Source: Bacillota bacterium
GTDB taxonomy: Bacteria > Bacillota > Clostridia > Lachnospirales > Lachnospiraceae
Length of the DNA stretch: 64,000 bases
Direction of reading: 5' to 3'
NCBI GenBank assembly: GCA_023423045.1
Contig: JAFAGA010000065.1
Span: 46,415 to 110,414 of the forward strand
Below, in pieces: positions 42,456 to 51,134 of this stretch; position 1 is the first letter of the stretch; the number at the start of each line of letters is the position of its first letter. A program made the translations under genes and the position numbers. The notes beneath the pieces were generated by a model. That model did not search any database. It saw nothing but the letters and a program-made list of their open reading frames with translations, and was not told the origin of the DNA.

Positions 42456-42464
42456 GAGGAAGTT

Positions 42465-43523
42465 ATGGCAAAAATTAAAATCGGAATCATCGGTACGGGT
42501 TCTATCTCCGAACAGCATATAGAAGCTTACCTGAACAATGAAAATGTGGAATTGTATGCATTCTGTGATCTGAACGAAGAGCGTCTGAAATTTATGGCGG
42601 ACAAATATAATGTGAAGCGGACTTTTACCGATATGAATGAAATGCTGAGCCTGAAGGAAATCGATGCGGTCAGCATATGTACCTGGAATTCCGCGCACGC
42701 ACCCTGTACCATAGCGGCATTAAATGCAGGCAAACATGTCCTGTGTGAAAAGCCTATGTCGGTTTCCAAAGAAGCCGCACAGGCCATGAAGGAGGCGGCC
42801 GACAAAAATTCCAAATTGCTGATGATCGGTTTTGTCAGACGTTACGGAAATGACTGCAACATATTGAAGGAATTTATTGAATCCGATTATTTCGGTGAGA
42901 TATATTATGCAAAAGCTACTTATCTGAGGCGGAAAGGGAATCCCGGAGGCTGGTTTGGTGAGAAGTCACGTTCCGGGGGCGGCCCGTTAATTGATTTAGG
43001 CGTCCACGTAATCGATCTGGTAAGGTTCTTAATGGGCAACCCGAAACCCGTTTCCGTATACGGAGCTACCTTCAAAAAACTGGGTGACAGAAGCAATATT
43101 AAGGGAAAGCAGTCTTATAAGGCCTCCAGCGCTACGGATCATGACATCTGTGATGTGGAAGATTTAGCTACCGCCATGATTCGCTTTGATAACGGGGCCC
43201 TTCTTTCCGTTGAAGCAAGCTTCAGCCTGAATATAAAGAAAGACGAAGGAAAAATAGAGCTTTTTGGTACAAAGGGCGGGGCCAAACTGGATCCGGAACT
43301 GGAGCTTTACAGTGAGATTAATGATTACCTGGCGGATGTTGCACTGGATGCGCAGACTTCTCTAAGCTTTGACGGCCTGTTTGCCAAAGAAATCGATCAT
43401 TTCGTCTCCTGTATTATTGATGGGACACCTTGTGTTTCCCCCGCTCAGGACGGCATTGATATTATGGCTATTTTGGATGCAATTTATGAATCGGCCGCAA
43501 CCGGCCATGAGGTAATCTTATAA
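42465..43523 (+). CDS. Gfo/Idh/MocA-family oxidoreductase
   Basis: 352 residues. NAD(P)-binding Rossmann motif IGIIGTGSISEQHIEAY (about 5-21), the EKP motif in HVLCEKPMS (about 95), and the catalytic GGGPLIDLGVHVIDLVRFLMG with the His/Asp pair. It oxidises or reduces a sugar, cyclitol or glycoside hydroxyl. Placed between two isomerase-like genes it suggests an oxidise-isomerise route on a sugar, for example through a keto intermediate. AGGAGG precedes the ATG. Confidence 0.93.
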   Translation: MAKIKIGIIGTGSISEQHIEAYLNNENVELYAFCDLNEERLKFMADKYNVKRTFTDMNEMLSLKEIDAVSICTWNSAHAPCTIAALNAGKHVLCEKPMSVSKEAAQAMKEAADKNSKLLMIGFVRRYGNDCNILKEFIESDYFGEIYYAKATYLRRKGNPGGWFGEKSRSGGGPLIDLGVHVIDLVRFLMGNPKPVSVYGATFKKLGDRSNIKGKQSYKASSATDHDICDVEDLATAMIRFDNGALLSVEASFSLNIKKDEGKIELFGTKGGAKLDPELELYSEINDYLADVALDAQTSLSFDGLFAKEIDHFVSCIIDGTPCVSPAQDGIDIMAILDAIYESAATGHEVIL

Positions 43524-43580
43524 TACCATGGTATCTGGCGGCTAAGCATAAATATTATACAATAGAGAGGTTACAGAAAT

Positions 43581-44435
43581 ATGAAAGTATCGGTTAGTTC
43601 CTACAGCTTTGGAAAGCTGTTGTACTCGGGTGAAATTACACAGATCGACTGTATCCGTAAAGCAAAAGAGATCGGCTTTGATGCCATTGAATTTGTAGAT
43701 ATACTTGCACCGGAAGGTGCCACAAAGGAGGAGTATGCTAAAGCGTTGGCCAAAGAATGTAAGCGTCTGGATATACCGATCTCCTGCTTTACCTTCGGTG
43801 CTGATTTTCTAAATGGCAGCGGCGGTGATACCCATCTTGAAATTGAACGCGTGAAGAAGATGGTGGATATCGCGGTTATCCTGGGGGCCGATCTGGTGCG
43901 GCACGATGCCACCATCGGTGACGGCAGATCCTTTGATACCATACTGCCGATCCTGGCCGATGCTTGCAGGGAAGTTACGATCTATGCGGCCTCCAAAGGC
44001 GTCCGGACTACCGTGGAAAACCATGGATTTTTCTGTCAGGACAGCGACAGGATGGAGAAATTATATAATGCAGTCAGTCATGTAAATTTTGGATTGCTTA
44101 CGGACATGGGTAATTTTTTATGCGCCGATGAACCGCCCGAAACAGCCTTAGGAAGACTTGCGTCCTACGCTTTTTATGCTCATGCTAAGGATTTTCACGT
44201 AAAATCCGCTATGATGCCAAGCCCTGGGGAAGGCTTTTTCAGGTCCAGAAGCGGCAATTATTTAAGAGGCGCTATTATTGGTCACGGAGATGTTCCAATC
44301 CTTCACTGCATCAGAGCGTTGAAAAATGCAAAATATGACGGCTATATTTCAATCGAATTTGAGGGGATGGAAGAAAATATTCAGGCTCTTGCAATCGGGT
44401 TGCATAATCTAAGGAATTATATCAAAGAGGCTTAA
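43581..44435 (+). CDS. Sugar phosphate isomerase/epimerase-like TIM barrel (2)
   Basis: 284 residues, same fold as the gene at 41577 but only distantly related. Visible blocks are IGFDAIEFVDILAPEG, GADLVRHDATIGDG, TVENHGFFCQDSDRM, LLTDMGNFLCADEPP, HAKDFHVK and GYISIEFEGMEENI, with the metal-site Glu, Asp, His and Glu. AGAGAGG precedes the ATG. It is the third gene of the operon; its substrate is unknown. Confidence 0.88.
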   Translation: MKVSVSSYSFGKLLYSGEITQIDCIRKAKEIGFDAIEFVDILAPEGATKEEYAKALAKECKRLDIPISCFTFGADFLNGSGGDTHLEIERVKKMVDIAVILGADLVRHDATIGDGRSFDTILPILADACREVTIYAASKGVRTTVENHGFFCQDSDRMEKLYNAVSHVNFGLLTDMGNFLCADEPPETALGRLASYAFYAHAKDFHVKSAMMPSPGEGFFRSRSGNYLRGAIIGHGDVPILHCIRALKNAKYDGYISIEFEGMEENIQALAIGLHNLRNYIKEA

Positions 44436-44878
44436 ATATATCATTGAAATGTTAATACATACACTAAAAATGTTGCAATGTTATTTGTTGTATGTTAACA
44501 TAGCAGAAGATAAACGGTAAAACGATGGAAAATAGAGGTATGATAATAGCTGGGGTGGAATTCATGGATTCCGCTCTAGTGCTATATACAGAGGTGTTTT
44601 GTATCAAAATATTGTTGCTTTTGATAAGATTATGATATAATGAAAGCGTAGTGAGCATGATACGAGCTTGCTCGTAAGCATGCGATCGGAGTTGGAGATC
44701 ATGAACGAAGTTCATGATATAATGAAAGCGGAATGAGGAAATGCAAGCTTGCTTGCAATTTCCGATTGGAGCAACAAGATCATGAACATGATTTTTGTTC
44801 ATGATATAATCTTTTATATTAGCACAATTCATTTATATAAAATAAAATTTAGTACTTGATATGAAGGGGTTATATTGA
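44436..44878. other. Intergenic region with palindrome and tandem hairpin units
   Basis: No gene. TATGTTAACATA (44491-44502) is a perfect palindrome whose GTTAAC core recurs near the ABC promoter at 46.3 kb, and the tandem repeat at 44633-44810 follows. The LacI promoter must lie in the AT-rich end. Confidence 0.5.
44633..44810. repeat. Two tandem two-hairpin units
   Basis: Unit 1 (44633-44714) and unit 2 (44715-44801) both start TGATATAATGAAAGCG, and a third start is at 44802. Each has a first hairpin that differs in sequence (TACGAG/CTCGTA inside GCATG/CATGC in unit 1; GGAAATGCAAGC/GCTTGCAATTTCC in unit 2). Each has a second that is shared (ATCATGAAC/GTTCATGAT). Confidence 0.8.
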
Positions 44879-45901
44879 ATGAAACGAGCAAAAATACAAG
44901 ATATCGCTGACTTACTGAATATTTCCAGAGTGACAGTTTGGAAGGTCTTTAATAATAAAGAGGGTGTCTCAGAGGACATGAAAAGGAAAGTGTTAGAATG
45001 TGCGGCTGAGATGAATTATCAACCATCTAAGTTAACGGAAGCATTTGTTTCTTTACCTCCCAAAAAGCAAACCTTAGTGTCGGTGGTTGTATCACGTCCT
45101 GAAACATCAGCATTCTGGATGAGAATTATTCATCAGCTGGCGGAGGAGTTTTCTAATAGTGGAATTGGTTTAATGTACACCTATCTTCCGGCGCAGATTC
45201 CTGACGGATATACGTTGCCTCAATCTTTAATGGACGGAAGTATTCAGGGAATTATCATCATGAATGTATATGACCAGGCTACGCTGAATTTGTTGAATGA
45301 ATTGTCACTTCCGAAAGTATTTCTGGACATTGTTACCGATATGCCCATCGAAACATTAAATGGGGATTTGCTGCTTTTGGAAGGCAGGGACAGTATTAAA
45401 GAGATTGTCACCTCTTTAGGTAAAATGGGACATCAGCATATAGGTTTTATTGGGGATATTCAATATGCCAAAACTAATATGGAAAGATACGAAGGATATG
45501 TCTCGGCAATGCATCAGATGGGAATACCCATTGATCCGGATATTTGCTACACCGGTAACATGACCGCGAAAACATATGTTGAAATTATCGAAGAATTTAT
45601 GGATCATATGGAGCATGTACCGGATGCATTTGTATGTGTAAATGACCATGCTGCTAATCTATTGGTACAATATCTTGAGAGTCATGGATACAGAGTTCCG
45701 GAAGATGTGGCTGTATCGGGCTATGATGATAATAACGAATTTATTTATACCAAAAATTTAACCACCGTTCAGGTTAATAATTCTCAAATTGCCAAGCGTC
45801 TGGCAAAGCAATTGCTGTACAGAATAGATAATATGGAGGATCCCTATGAAATAACATATATACGTACAAAAGTTATTTATAGGAATTCCACACGCGTATA
45901 A
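44879..45901 (+). CDS. LacI-family repressor
   Basis: 340 residues. N-terminal helix-turn-helix KIQDIADLLNISRVTVWKVFN with the hinge region CAAEMNYQPSK, then a periplasmic-binding-protein-like sensor (HIGFIGDIQYAKTNMERYEGY, DAFVCVNDHAANLL, VAVSGYDDNNEF). GAAGGGG lies 9 bases before the ATG. Position suggests it controls the ABC importer and glycosidase genes downstream, probably through the palindromes at 46291-46322. Confidence 0.92.
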   Translation: MKRAKIQDIADLLNISRVTVWKVFNNKEGVSEDMKRKVLECAAEMNYQPSKLTEAFVSLPPKKQTLVSVVVSRPETSAFWMRIIHQLAEEFSNSGIGLMYTYLPAQIPDGYTLPQSLMDGSIQGIIIMNVYDQATLNLLNELSLPKVFLDIVTDMPIETLNGDLLLLEGRDSIKEIVTSLGKMGHQHIGFIGDIQYAKTNMERYEGYVSAMHQMGIPIDPDICYTGNMTAKTYVEIIEEFMDHMEHVPDAFVCVNDHAANLLVQYLESHGYRVPEDVAVSGYDDNNEFIYTKNLTTVQVNNSQIAKRLAKQLLYRIDNMEDPYEITYIRTKVIYRNSTRV

Positions 45902-45929
45902 TACATGTATTATACTGTTAATACTAAAT

Positions 45930-45976
45930 AAAACAGCCTTAGAAAAGTGAAAAGTGCTTTTCTAAGGCTGTTTTAT
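45930..45976 (+). terminator. Terminator after the LacI gene
   Basis: AAAACAGCCTTAGAAAAG / CTTTTCTAAGGCTGTTTT, a perfect 18-bp stem with a 9-base loop. Confidence 0.92.
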
Positions 45977-46239
45977 TACCTGCGTCGATGCAAAGCGCGC
46001 ATCTTGCACGAAGGTATTATGTTGGTCATGCCGACTCTTTATCGTCTAAGATTAATATTTGAACCATGGAAACATACGTTAAATAAAATAAACATTTTAT
46101 TTATGGATTATTGCAGAAAATGTACTAAAAAGTGCCTATAAAGAATGTTTTAATGTATACACTTGTACATAAATTATGCAATAAATACATAAATAAACTT
46201 AAATTAAATTTATTTTTGGTGGAAATTTAAAAAAACATA

Positions 46240-46268
46240 TTGACACAAGAAATAATATGGATTAAAAT
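46240..46268 (+). promoter_or_regulatory. Promoter of the sugar ABC importer operon
   Basis: Consensus TTGACA (46240-46245), 17 bases, TAAAAT (46263-46268). Confidence 0.8.
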
Positions 46269-46290
46269 GTTGTTAATGATTTTGAAAAAT

Positions 46291-46322
46291 ACGTTAATAT
46301 TAATGTTAATTAAATTAACATT
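46291..46322 (+). promoter_or_regulatory. Probable LacI operator palindromes
   Basis: A perfect palindrome with half-site AATGTTAATT around a central A (46302-46322), overlapped by ACGTTAAT/ATTAATGT (46291-46306, one mismatch). They lie about 15-45 bases downstream of the transcription start expected from the promoter, a usual road-block position for LacI-family repressors. Confidence 0.65.
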
Positions 46323-46384
46323 TTGTCGTATGATTAGTTATTATGTTGCGTGATTTACAGATTATGAAAGGCAGGGATATCAAT

Positions 46385-47344
46385 ATGGAAAAAGATCCTG
46401 GTAAGAAAAGAATAAAAAGACGACGTTGGTCGAAAGATGACTCGCAGCTATCGTTTTTAGCATTACCCACATTTGTGTGGTATGTACTATTCAGCTATTT
46501 ACCCATGTTTGGTGTGATCATCGCCTTTAAAAATTATAGAATCACTGCCGGTAAAGGTTTCTTATACAATCTGTTGCATAGTCCCTGGTCAGGAATTGGC
46601 AATTTTGTATATATGTTTAAATCCAACAGCTTTTTATTATTGCTGCGCAATACGATTCTGTACAATGTTGTTTTTGTTATACTGGGTATTCTAATTCCTG
46701 TAACCTTGGCGGTCATGCTTAGTTTGGTGCATAGCAAGTTTAAATCAAAGGTTTATCAGACCTGTATGTTCTTCCCTCATTTTTTGTCATGGGTAGTTGT
46801 AAGTTATTTCGTATTTGCATTCCTCAGTGCCGACAAAGGCATATTAAATCACGCTCTGGAAGCGATGGGACGTGAAACTGTTCAATGGTACATGGAACCG
46901 AAGTACTGGCCTTTCATTCTTGTTTTTATGAAGATGTGGAAAGGCGTAGGATATGGAACAGTAGTTTACCTTGCCAGCATAACTGGAATTGATTCTACTT
47001 ATTATGAAGCTGCGGTCATCGACGGCGCCACAAAATGGAGACAGGTAAAATACATTACCTTACCGTTTTTAAAGCCAATCATAATCATGATGTTCATCCT
47101 AAGCATAGGAGGTATCTTCAGTTCTGACTTCGGTCTCTTTTATCAGGTAACCAGAGGAATACCGGCTTCTCTTTATGATGTATCCTCAACCATAGACACC
47201 TATATTTATAATGCCATAAGATCCAACGCACCCATCGGAATGACCTCTGCAACTTCGCTCCTGCAGTCAGCCGCCTGCTGTATCACAATTCTCTTTGCCA
47301 ACTGGATTGTTAAAAAAGTGGATGACGAGTACGCGATTATTTAA
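46385..47344 (+). CDS. Sugar ABC transporter permease (LplB type)
   Basis: 319 residues, six predicted membrane helices. N-terminal LSFLALPTFVWYVLFSYLPMFGVIIAF is typical of the LplB/oligosaccharide group, and the EAA loop reads YYEAAVIDGATKWRQVKYITLPFLKP. It works with the following permease and lipoprotein; the ATPase is probably a shared MsmK-type protein elsewhere, as none is present here. The ATG at 46385 follows GGCAGGGA; earlier in-frame ATGs have no site. Confidence 0.92.
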   Translation: MEKDPGKKRIKRRRWSKDDSQLSFLALPTFVWYVLFSYLPMFGVIIAFKNYRITAGKGFLYNLLHSPWSGIGNFVYMFKSNSFLLLLRNTILYNVVFVILGILIPVTLAVMLSLVHSKFKSKVYQTCMFFPHFLSWVVVSYFVFAFLSADKGILNHALEAMGRETVQWYMEPKYWPFILVFMKMWKGVGYGTVVYLASITGIDSTYYEAAVIDGATKWRQVKYITLPFLKPIIIMMFILSIGGIFSSDFGLFYQVTRGIPASLYDVSSTIDTYIYNAIRSNAPIGMTSATSLLQSAACCITILFANWIVKKVDDEYAII

Positions 47345-47373
47345 ACATGGCAACAGAAAGGAAGGGGAAGAAA

Positions 47374-48300
47374 ATGTTTCAAAAAAATAAAGAAGAAGAT
47401 TCTGCTTATAAATTAAATAGAATTTCGAAGCTGACGAACTTCTTATTTAATATTATTTTTGTTATTTGTGCCGGGACAGCGATTGTGCCCTTTATATTTG
47501 TAATTATGATATCCGTATCATCAAAGCAGTCCATTGCGAAGTGGGGATATCAGTTCATTCCTAAGGAATTTTCCCTGGATGCCTATATGTTCTTATGGAA
47601 CGAAAAGCACACTATATTCGGAGCTTTTGGAATTTCACTGCTGGTGACAGTGCTGGGAACAATAATAGGCCTGATCCTTACTTCTTCCATGGGATATGTT
47701 TTATCCAGATCAGAGTTCAAATTAAAGGGATTTTTGACCTGGGTGGTGTTTATTCCCATGATTTTCAGCGGTGGTATGGTAGCTTCCTATGTGGTAAATA
47801 TAAATATCCTACATTTAAAGGATACTGTATGGGCGCTGATCCTTCCTTTGGCGGTATCGTCCTACAACGTGGTTATATGTAAAACCTTTTTTAAGACCAG
47901 CATACCGGACTCCATCGTGGAGGCTGCCAAAATTGACGGTGCCAACCAGTTAAGTATTTATACGAGAGTTATTTTACCGATTTCAAAACCGCTGTTGGCA
48001 ACCATCGGATTGTTTTTAAGCTTTGGTTATTGGAATGACTGGTTCCAGTCTTCGCTTTATATAAACAACAACAAGTTGATGTCCTTACAGGCTATATTGA
48101 ACAATATTCAAAAGAACGTTGAATTCCTGGCAAATAATCCTGCTGCAGGCTTATCTCTTCAGGAATATAAGAACATGATGCCCACGGAGTCGGCAAGAAT
48201 GGCCATTGCAGTATTGATTGTAGTACCCATCGCATGTGCTTATCCGTTTTTCCAGAGGTATTTTGTTTCAGGATTAACTATAGGATCCGTTAAAGGCTGA
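47374..48300 (+). CDS. Sugar ABC transporter permease (YtcP type)
   Basis: 308 residues, six helices. The EAA loop is IVEAAKIDGANQLSIYTRVILPISKPLLAT and the C-terminus ends YPFFQRYFVSGLTIGSVKG, a YtcP-group signature. The ATG at 47374 has AAAGGAAGGGG just upstream; an ATG at 47347 lacks a site. Confidence 0.92.
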   Translation: MFQKNKEEDSAYKLNRISKLTNFLFNIIFVICAGTAIVPFIFVIMISVSSKQSIAKWGYQFIPKEFSLDAYMFLWNEKHTIFGAFGISLLVTVLGTIIGLILTSSMGYVLSRSEFKLKGFLTWVVFIPMIFSGGMVASYVVNINILHLKDTVWALILPLAVSSYNVVICKTFFKTSIPDSIVEAAKIDGANQLSIYTRVILPISKPLLATIGLFLSFGYWNDWFQSSLYINNNKLMSLQAILNNIQKNVEFLANNPAAGLSLQEYKNMMPTESARMAIAVLIVVPIACAYPFFQRYFVSGLTIGSVKG

Positions 48301-48362
48301 TTTATTAAAAGTATCTATGCTTTAATAAATAAATATCAAAATTAGTAGGAGGTAGAAGTTTT

Positions 48363-49862
48363 ATGAAAAAGAGGATCGCTTTATTACTATCGTTCGTGCT
48401 TGTCCTAAGTACAATCTTTATCGGATGCGGCGCTAAGGAGAACGATAAAAATGCAGGAAATCAGGGAACCAACGGCGGAGCTACAGCAACCGTGGCACCC
48501 GACGGAAAGGATAACACCCCTTCCGGCGATAAGGTAGTCACCTTAAAATGGATTGCTGTCGGAAGTGGTATGCCGGATAACTATCAGAGCTGGCTGGCTA
48601 AAATCAACCCTTATTTGGAGGAAAAGATCGGTGTTAACATCGAAATGGAGATCGTATCCTGGGGAGACTGGGGCAACAGAAGAAATATCATCGTTAACTC
48701 CGGTGAATATTTCGATATTCTCTTCACCGATGGCGGCAACTTTACCAGTGATATTGCTTTGGGAGCTTATTATGATATAAAAGACATTGTGAAGACAAGT
48801 GCTCCTGATTTATATGCCTATATCCCTGAAAACTACTGGAATGCAACTTCTATTGACGGAGGTTTATACGGAGTCCCTACTTATAAAGATTCCTCTATGT
48901 CAAACTATATCGTTTGGGATAAAGCAATGGCTGAGAAGTATGATATTGACTATGCCAATATTCATACATTGGATGCGCTTACCGAGCCTTTGAAGAAAAT
49001 AGCAGAAGGCGAAGGAATCTATCCTTTCCCTATGGATCAGAACGGATTAAGTATGATACTCAGCGTATATGATGGTATTGGACTTGGACTTCCCGCAGTC
49101 GGCGTAAGATACGATGACCAGAACCGCAAGGTGGTAAATGTTCTGGAACAGGAAGACATTATGTCAAATCTTAAGATAGTTCACGATTGGTATAAATCCG
49201 GCATCATCAACACCGATGCACCTGCTACTTCTGAAATGCCTTCCTATAAGGCGGTAGGAATTGCCCAGGGATGGCCTTCCGCAGCTAAGACCACATGGGG
49301 ACCCAATATGGGTGTGGAAGCAGAAGCTGTTCAGATCAACGACACAATCGTATCCAATGAAACTGTTCGTGGTTCTGTAAATGCTATTTACTCCGGATCT
49401 AAATATCCTGAGAAGTGCCTTGAATTCTTACAGCTTGTAAATCTTGATCCTAAGGTCAGAGATGCGTTCTATTATGGTGTTGAAGGAGAGAACTTCAATT
49501 ATACCGCAGACGGTAAGATTGAAAAGCTTAATTCAGATTGGAAAATGGCAGGCTATACGCAGGGTACTTTCTTCACAGTATCCCAGTTGACAACAGATAC
49601 AGTAAATCAATGGGATGAAGTTAAGAAGTTAAACGAAAATGCAAAAGCTTCTGTTTTATTAGGATTTAATGCAGATTTCTCCAAGGTTCAGAATGAACTT
49701 GCCAACTGCAGAGAAGTATACAACAAATATAAGAGCGAACTTATGACAGGTGCTTCCGATCCGGAGACGACAGTGCCTAAAATTGCAAAAGAGCTGAAAG
49801 CAGCCGGACTGGATACAATTATTTCAGAAGTACAGAGTCAGATTGATGCTTTCTATCAATAA
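48363..49862 (+). CDS. Sugar-binding lipoprotein of the ABC importer
   Basis: 499 residues. Signal peptide with lipobox IFIGCG (Cys at about residue 22), a Gly/Asn/Thr linker, then a type 1 extracellular solute-binding domain of the LipO/YtcQ kind (VTLKWIAVGSGMPDNYQSWL, VSWGDWGNRRNIIVNSGEYFDILF). GTAGGAGG precedes the ATG. The large size and LplB/YtcP partners suggest an oligosaccharide ligand. Confidence 0.92.
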   Translation: MKKRIALLLSFVLVLSTIFIGCGAKENDKNAGNQGTNGGATATVAPDGKDNTPSGDKVVTLKWIAVGSGMPDNYQSWLAKINPYLEEKIGVNIEMEIVSWGDWGNRRNIIVNSGEYFDILFTDGGNFTSDIALGAYYDIKDIVKTSAPDLYAYIPENYWNATSIDGGLYGVPTYKDSSMSNYIVWDKAMAEKYDIDYANIHTLDALTEPLKKIAEGEGIYPFPMDQNGLSMILSVYDGIGLGLPAVGVRYDDQNRKVVNVLEQEDIMSNLKIVHDWYKSGIINTDAPATSEMPSYKAVGIAQGWPSAAKTTWGPNMGVEAEAVQINDTIVSNETVRGSVNAIYSGSKYPEKCLEFLQLVNLDPKVRDAFYYGVEGENFNYTADGKIEKLNSDWKMAGYTQGTFFTVSQLTTDTVNQWDEVKKLNENAKASVLLGFNADFSKVQNELANCREVYNKYKSELMTGASDPETTVPKIAKELKAAGLDTIISEVQSQIDAFYQ

Positions 49863-49894
49863 GAATGAACAAATAGCATAAATGATGTAGAGAT

Positions 49895-49958
49895 TAAACG
49901 GGCTGTTACAAAATGCAGACAGATGGTTCGCGCCAAGCTTTTGCAATGGCCCGTTTAA
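49895..49958 (+). terminator. Terminator-like hairpin before the GH130 gene
   Basis: TAAACGGGC ... GCCCGTTTA with inner ACAAAA/TTTTGC pairing. It is followed by an interrupted T-rich stretch, so it may only partly stop transcription into the glycosidase genes. Confidence 0.65.
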
Positions 49959-50052
49959 TATTTCGTTTTATGAGATGTCCAATTGTAGGATAGAGCATAC
50001 TGGAGACGGACAGCAGCAGTACTTCACGAATAGCGTAATGGAGGAACATAAT

Positions 50053-51036
50053 ATGAGTAAAATTATTGGAGGATCCTATGATAATCTTCCGTGGCAGGAT
50101 AAACCGGAAGGGTATCTTCATCCCGTATGGCGATACAATGCAAATCCCATCATAGAAAGAGATGCAATACCCACATCAAATAGTATATTTAATAGTGCGG
50201 TAGTACCTTTCGGAGCTGGCTATGCAGGAGTATTCCGGTGTGACAGCAAAGCTGTAACGATGGATATTTATGCAGGGTTTAGTGATGACGGAATCAATTG
50301 GGATATTAATCCGGAGCCGATTGAATTTACCGGTGAGGATGAAGAGATAACGGCAAAGGTTTACCGTTATGACCCAAGAGTTTGTTTTATTGAAGATCGT
50401 TATTATATTACCTGGTGTAATGGGTATCACGGACCGACCATCGGAGTTGGATACACCTTTGACTTTAAGAGCTTTGTACAGCTGGAAAATGCTTTTTTAC
50501 CATTTAACCGCAATGGTGTCCTCTTTCCTAAAAAGATTAACGGAAAATATGCTATGCTTAGCCGTCCCAGTGATAATGGACATACACCTTTCGGTGATAT
50601 TTATTACAGTCAAAGTAATGACCTGGAATATTGGGGACATCACCGCTATGTTATGGGAACTACCAATTTCGAAGATTCCGGATGGCAGGCAACAAAGATT
50701 GGTGCCGGAGCCACTCCGATTGAGACAGAGGAAGGCTGGTTAACGATATACCATGGTGTATTGGCAACCTGCAACGGTTTTGTGTATCGTATGGGATGTG
50801 CCCTGCTGGATTTGGATCAACCCTGGAAGGTAAAGAAAAGAACCAAAAATTACATTCTGGCACCAAGAGAATTATATGAAACGACCGGAGATGTGCCGAA
50901 TGTAGTTTTCCCCTGTGCGGCTTTAACGGATGCAAAGTCCGGAAGAATCGCAATATACTATGGTGCTGCGGATACGGTAGTCGGATTGGCATTTACAACA
51001 GTTGATGAATTAATGGCAGCGATGGAAGAAGTGTAG
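50053..51036 (+). CDS. GH130 beta-mannoside phosphorylase-type enzyme
   Basis: 327 residues, five-bladed propeller of GH130. Family pattern: NPIIERDAIPTSNSIFNSAVVPF, VFRCD, GFSDDGINW, YDPRVCFIEDRYYITW (with the general-acid Asp region), GRNGVLFPKKING-like FNRNGVLFP, and GWLTIYHG. Phosphorylases in this family turn beta-mannosides into mannose-1-phosphate; some subgroups are hydrolases, so the exact linkage is open. The ATG at 50053 follows TGGAGGAA; the upstream ATG at 49975 has no site. It is part of the importer operon by position. Confidence 0.88.
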   Translation: MSKIIGGSYDNLPWQDKPEGYLHPVWRYNANPIIERDAIPTSNSIFNSAVVPFGAGYAGVFRCDSKAVTMDIYAGFSDDGINWDINPEPIEFTGEDEEITAKVYRYDPRVCFIEDRYYITWCNGYHGPTIGVGYTFDFKSFVQLENAFLPFNRNGVLFPKKINGKYAMLSRPSDNGHTPFGDIYYSQSNDLEYWGHHRYVMGTTNFEDSGWQATKIGAGATPIETEEGWLTIYHGVLATCNGFVYRMGCALLDLDQPWKVKKRTKNYILAPRELYETTGDVPNVVFPCAALTDAKSGRIAIYYGAADTVVGLAFTTVDELMAAMEEV

Positions 51037-51068
51037 GTCCGGGAACGTATCTCGTAATTCTGATAAAA

Positions 51069-51113
51069 CACACAAAATGTTATGGAAGAACGTGACATTT
51101 TGTGTGCTTTTGT
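51069..51113 (+). terminator. Attenuator-like hairpin before the GH3 gene
   Basis: CACACAAAATGT / ACATTTTGTGTG (12 bp) followed by CTTTTGT. It is the second such element in this operon. Confidence 0.65.
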
Positions 51114-51134
51114 ATATCAAAGGAAGGTGAAGTA

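Larger units (their letters stand above)
45977..46384. other. Control region of the ABC importer operon
   Basis: No gene. It is AT-rich, with one strong promoter and overlapping palindromes (listed separately). The leader from the promoter to the first gene is about 110 bases. Confidence 0.5.

Noticed and set aside
44633..44810. CRISPR array
   Set aside because: Two units only, with internal hairpins and no constant repeat plus variable spacer pattern; no cas genes.
45947..46141. 64-codon ORF after the LacI gene
   Set aside because: Begins inside the terminator hairpin and has no ribosome binding site.
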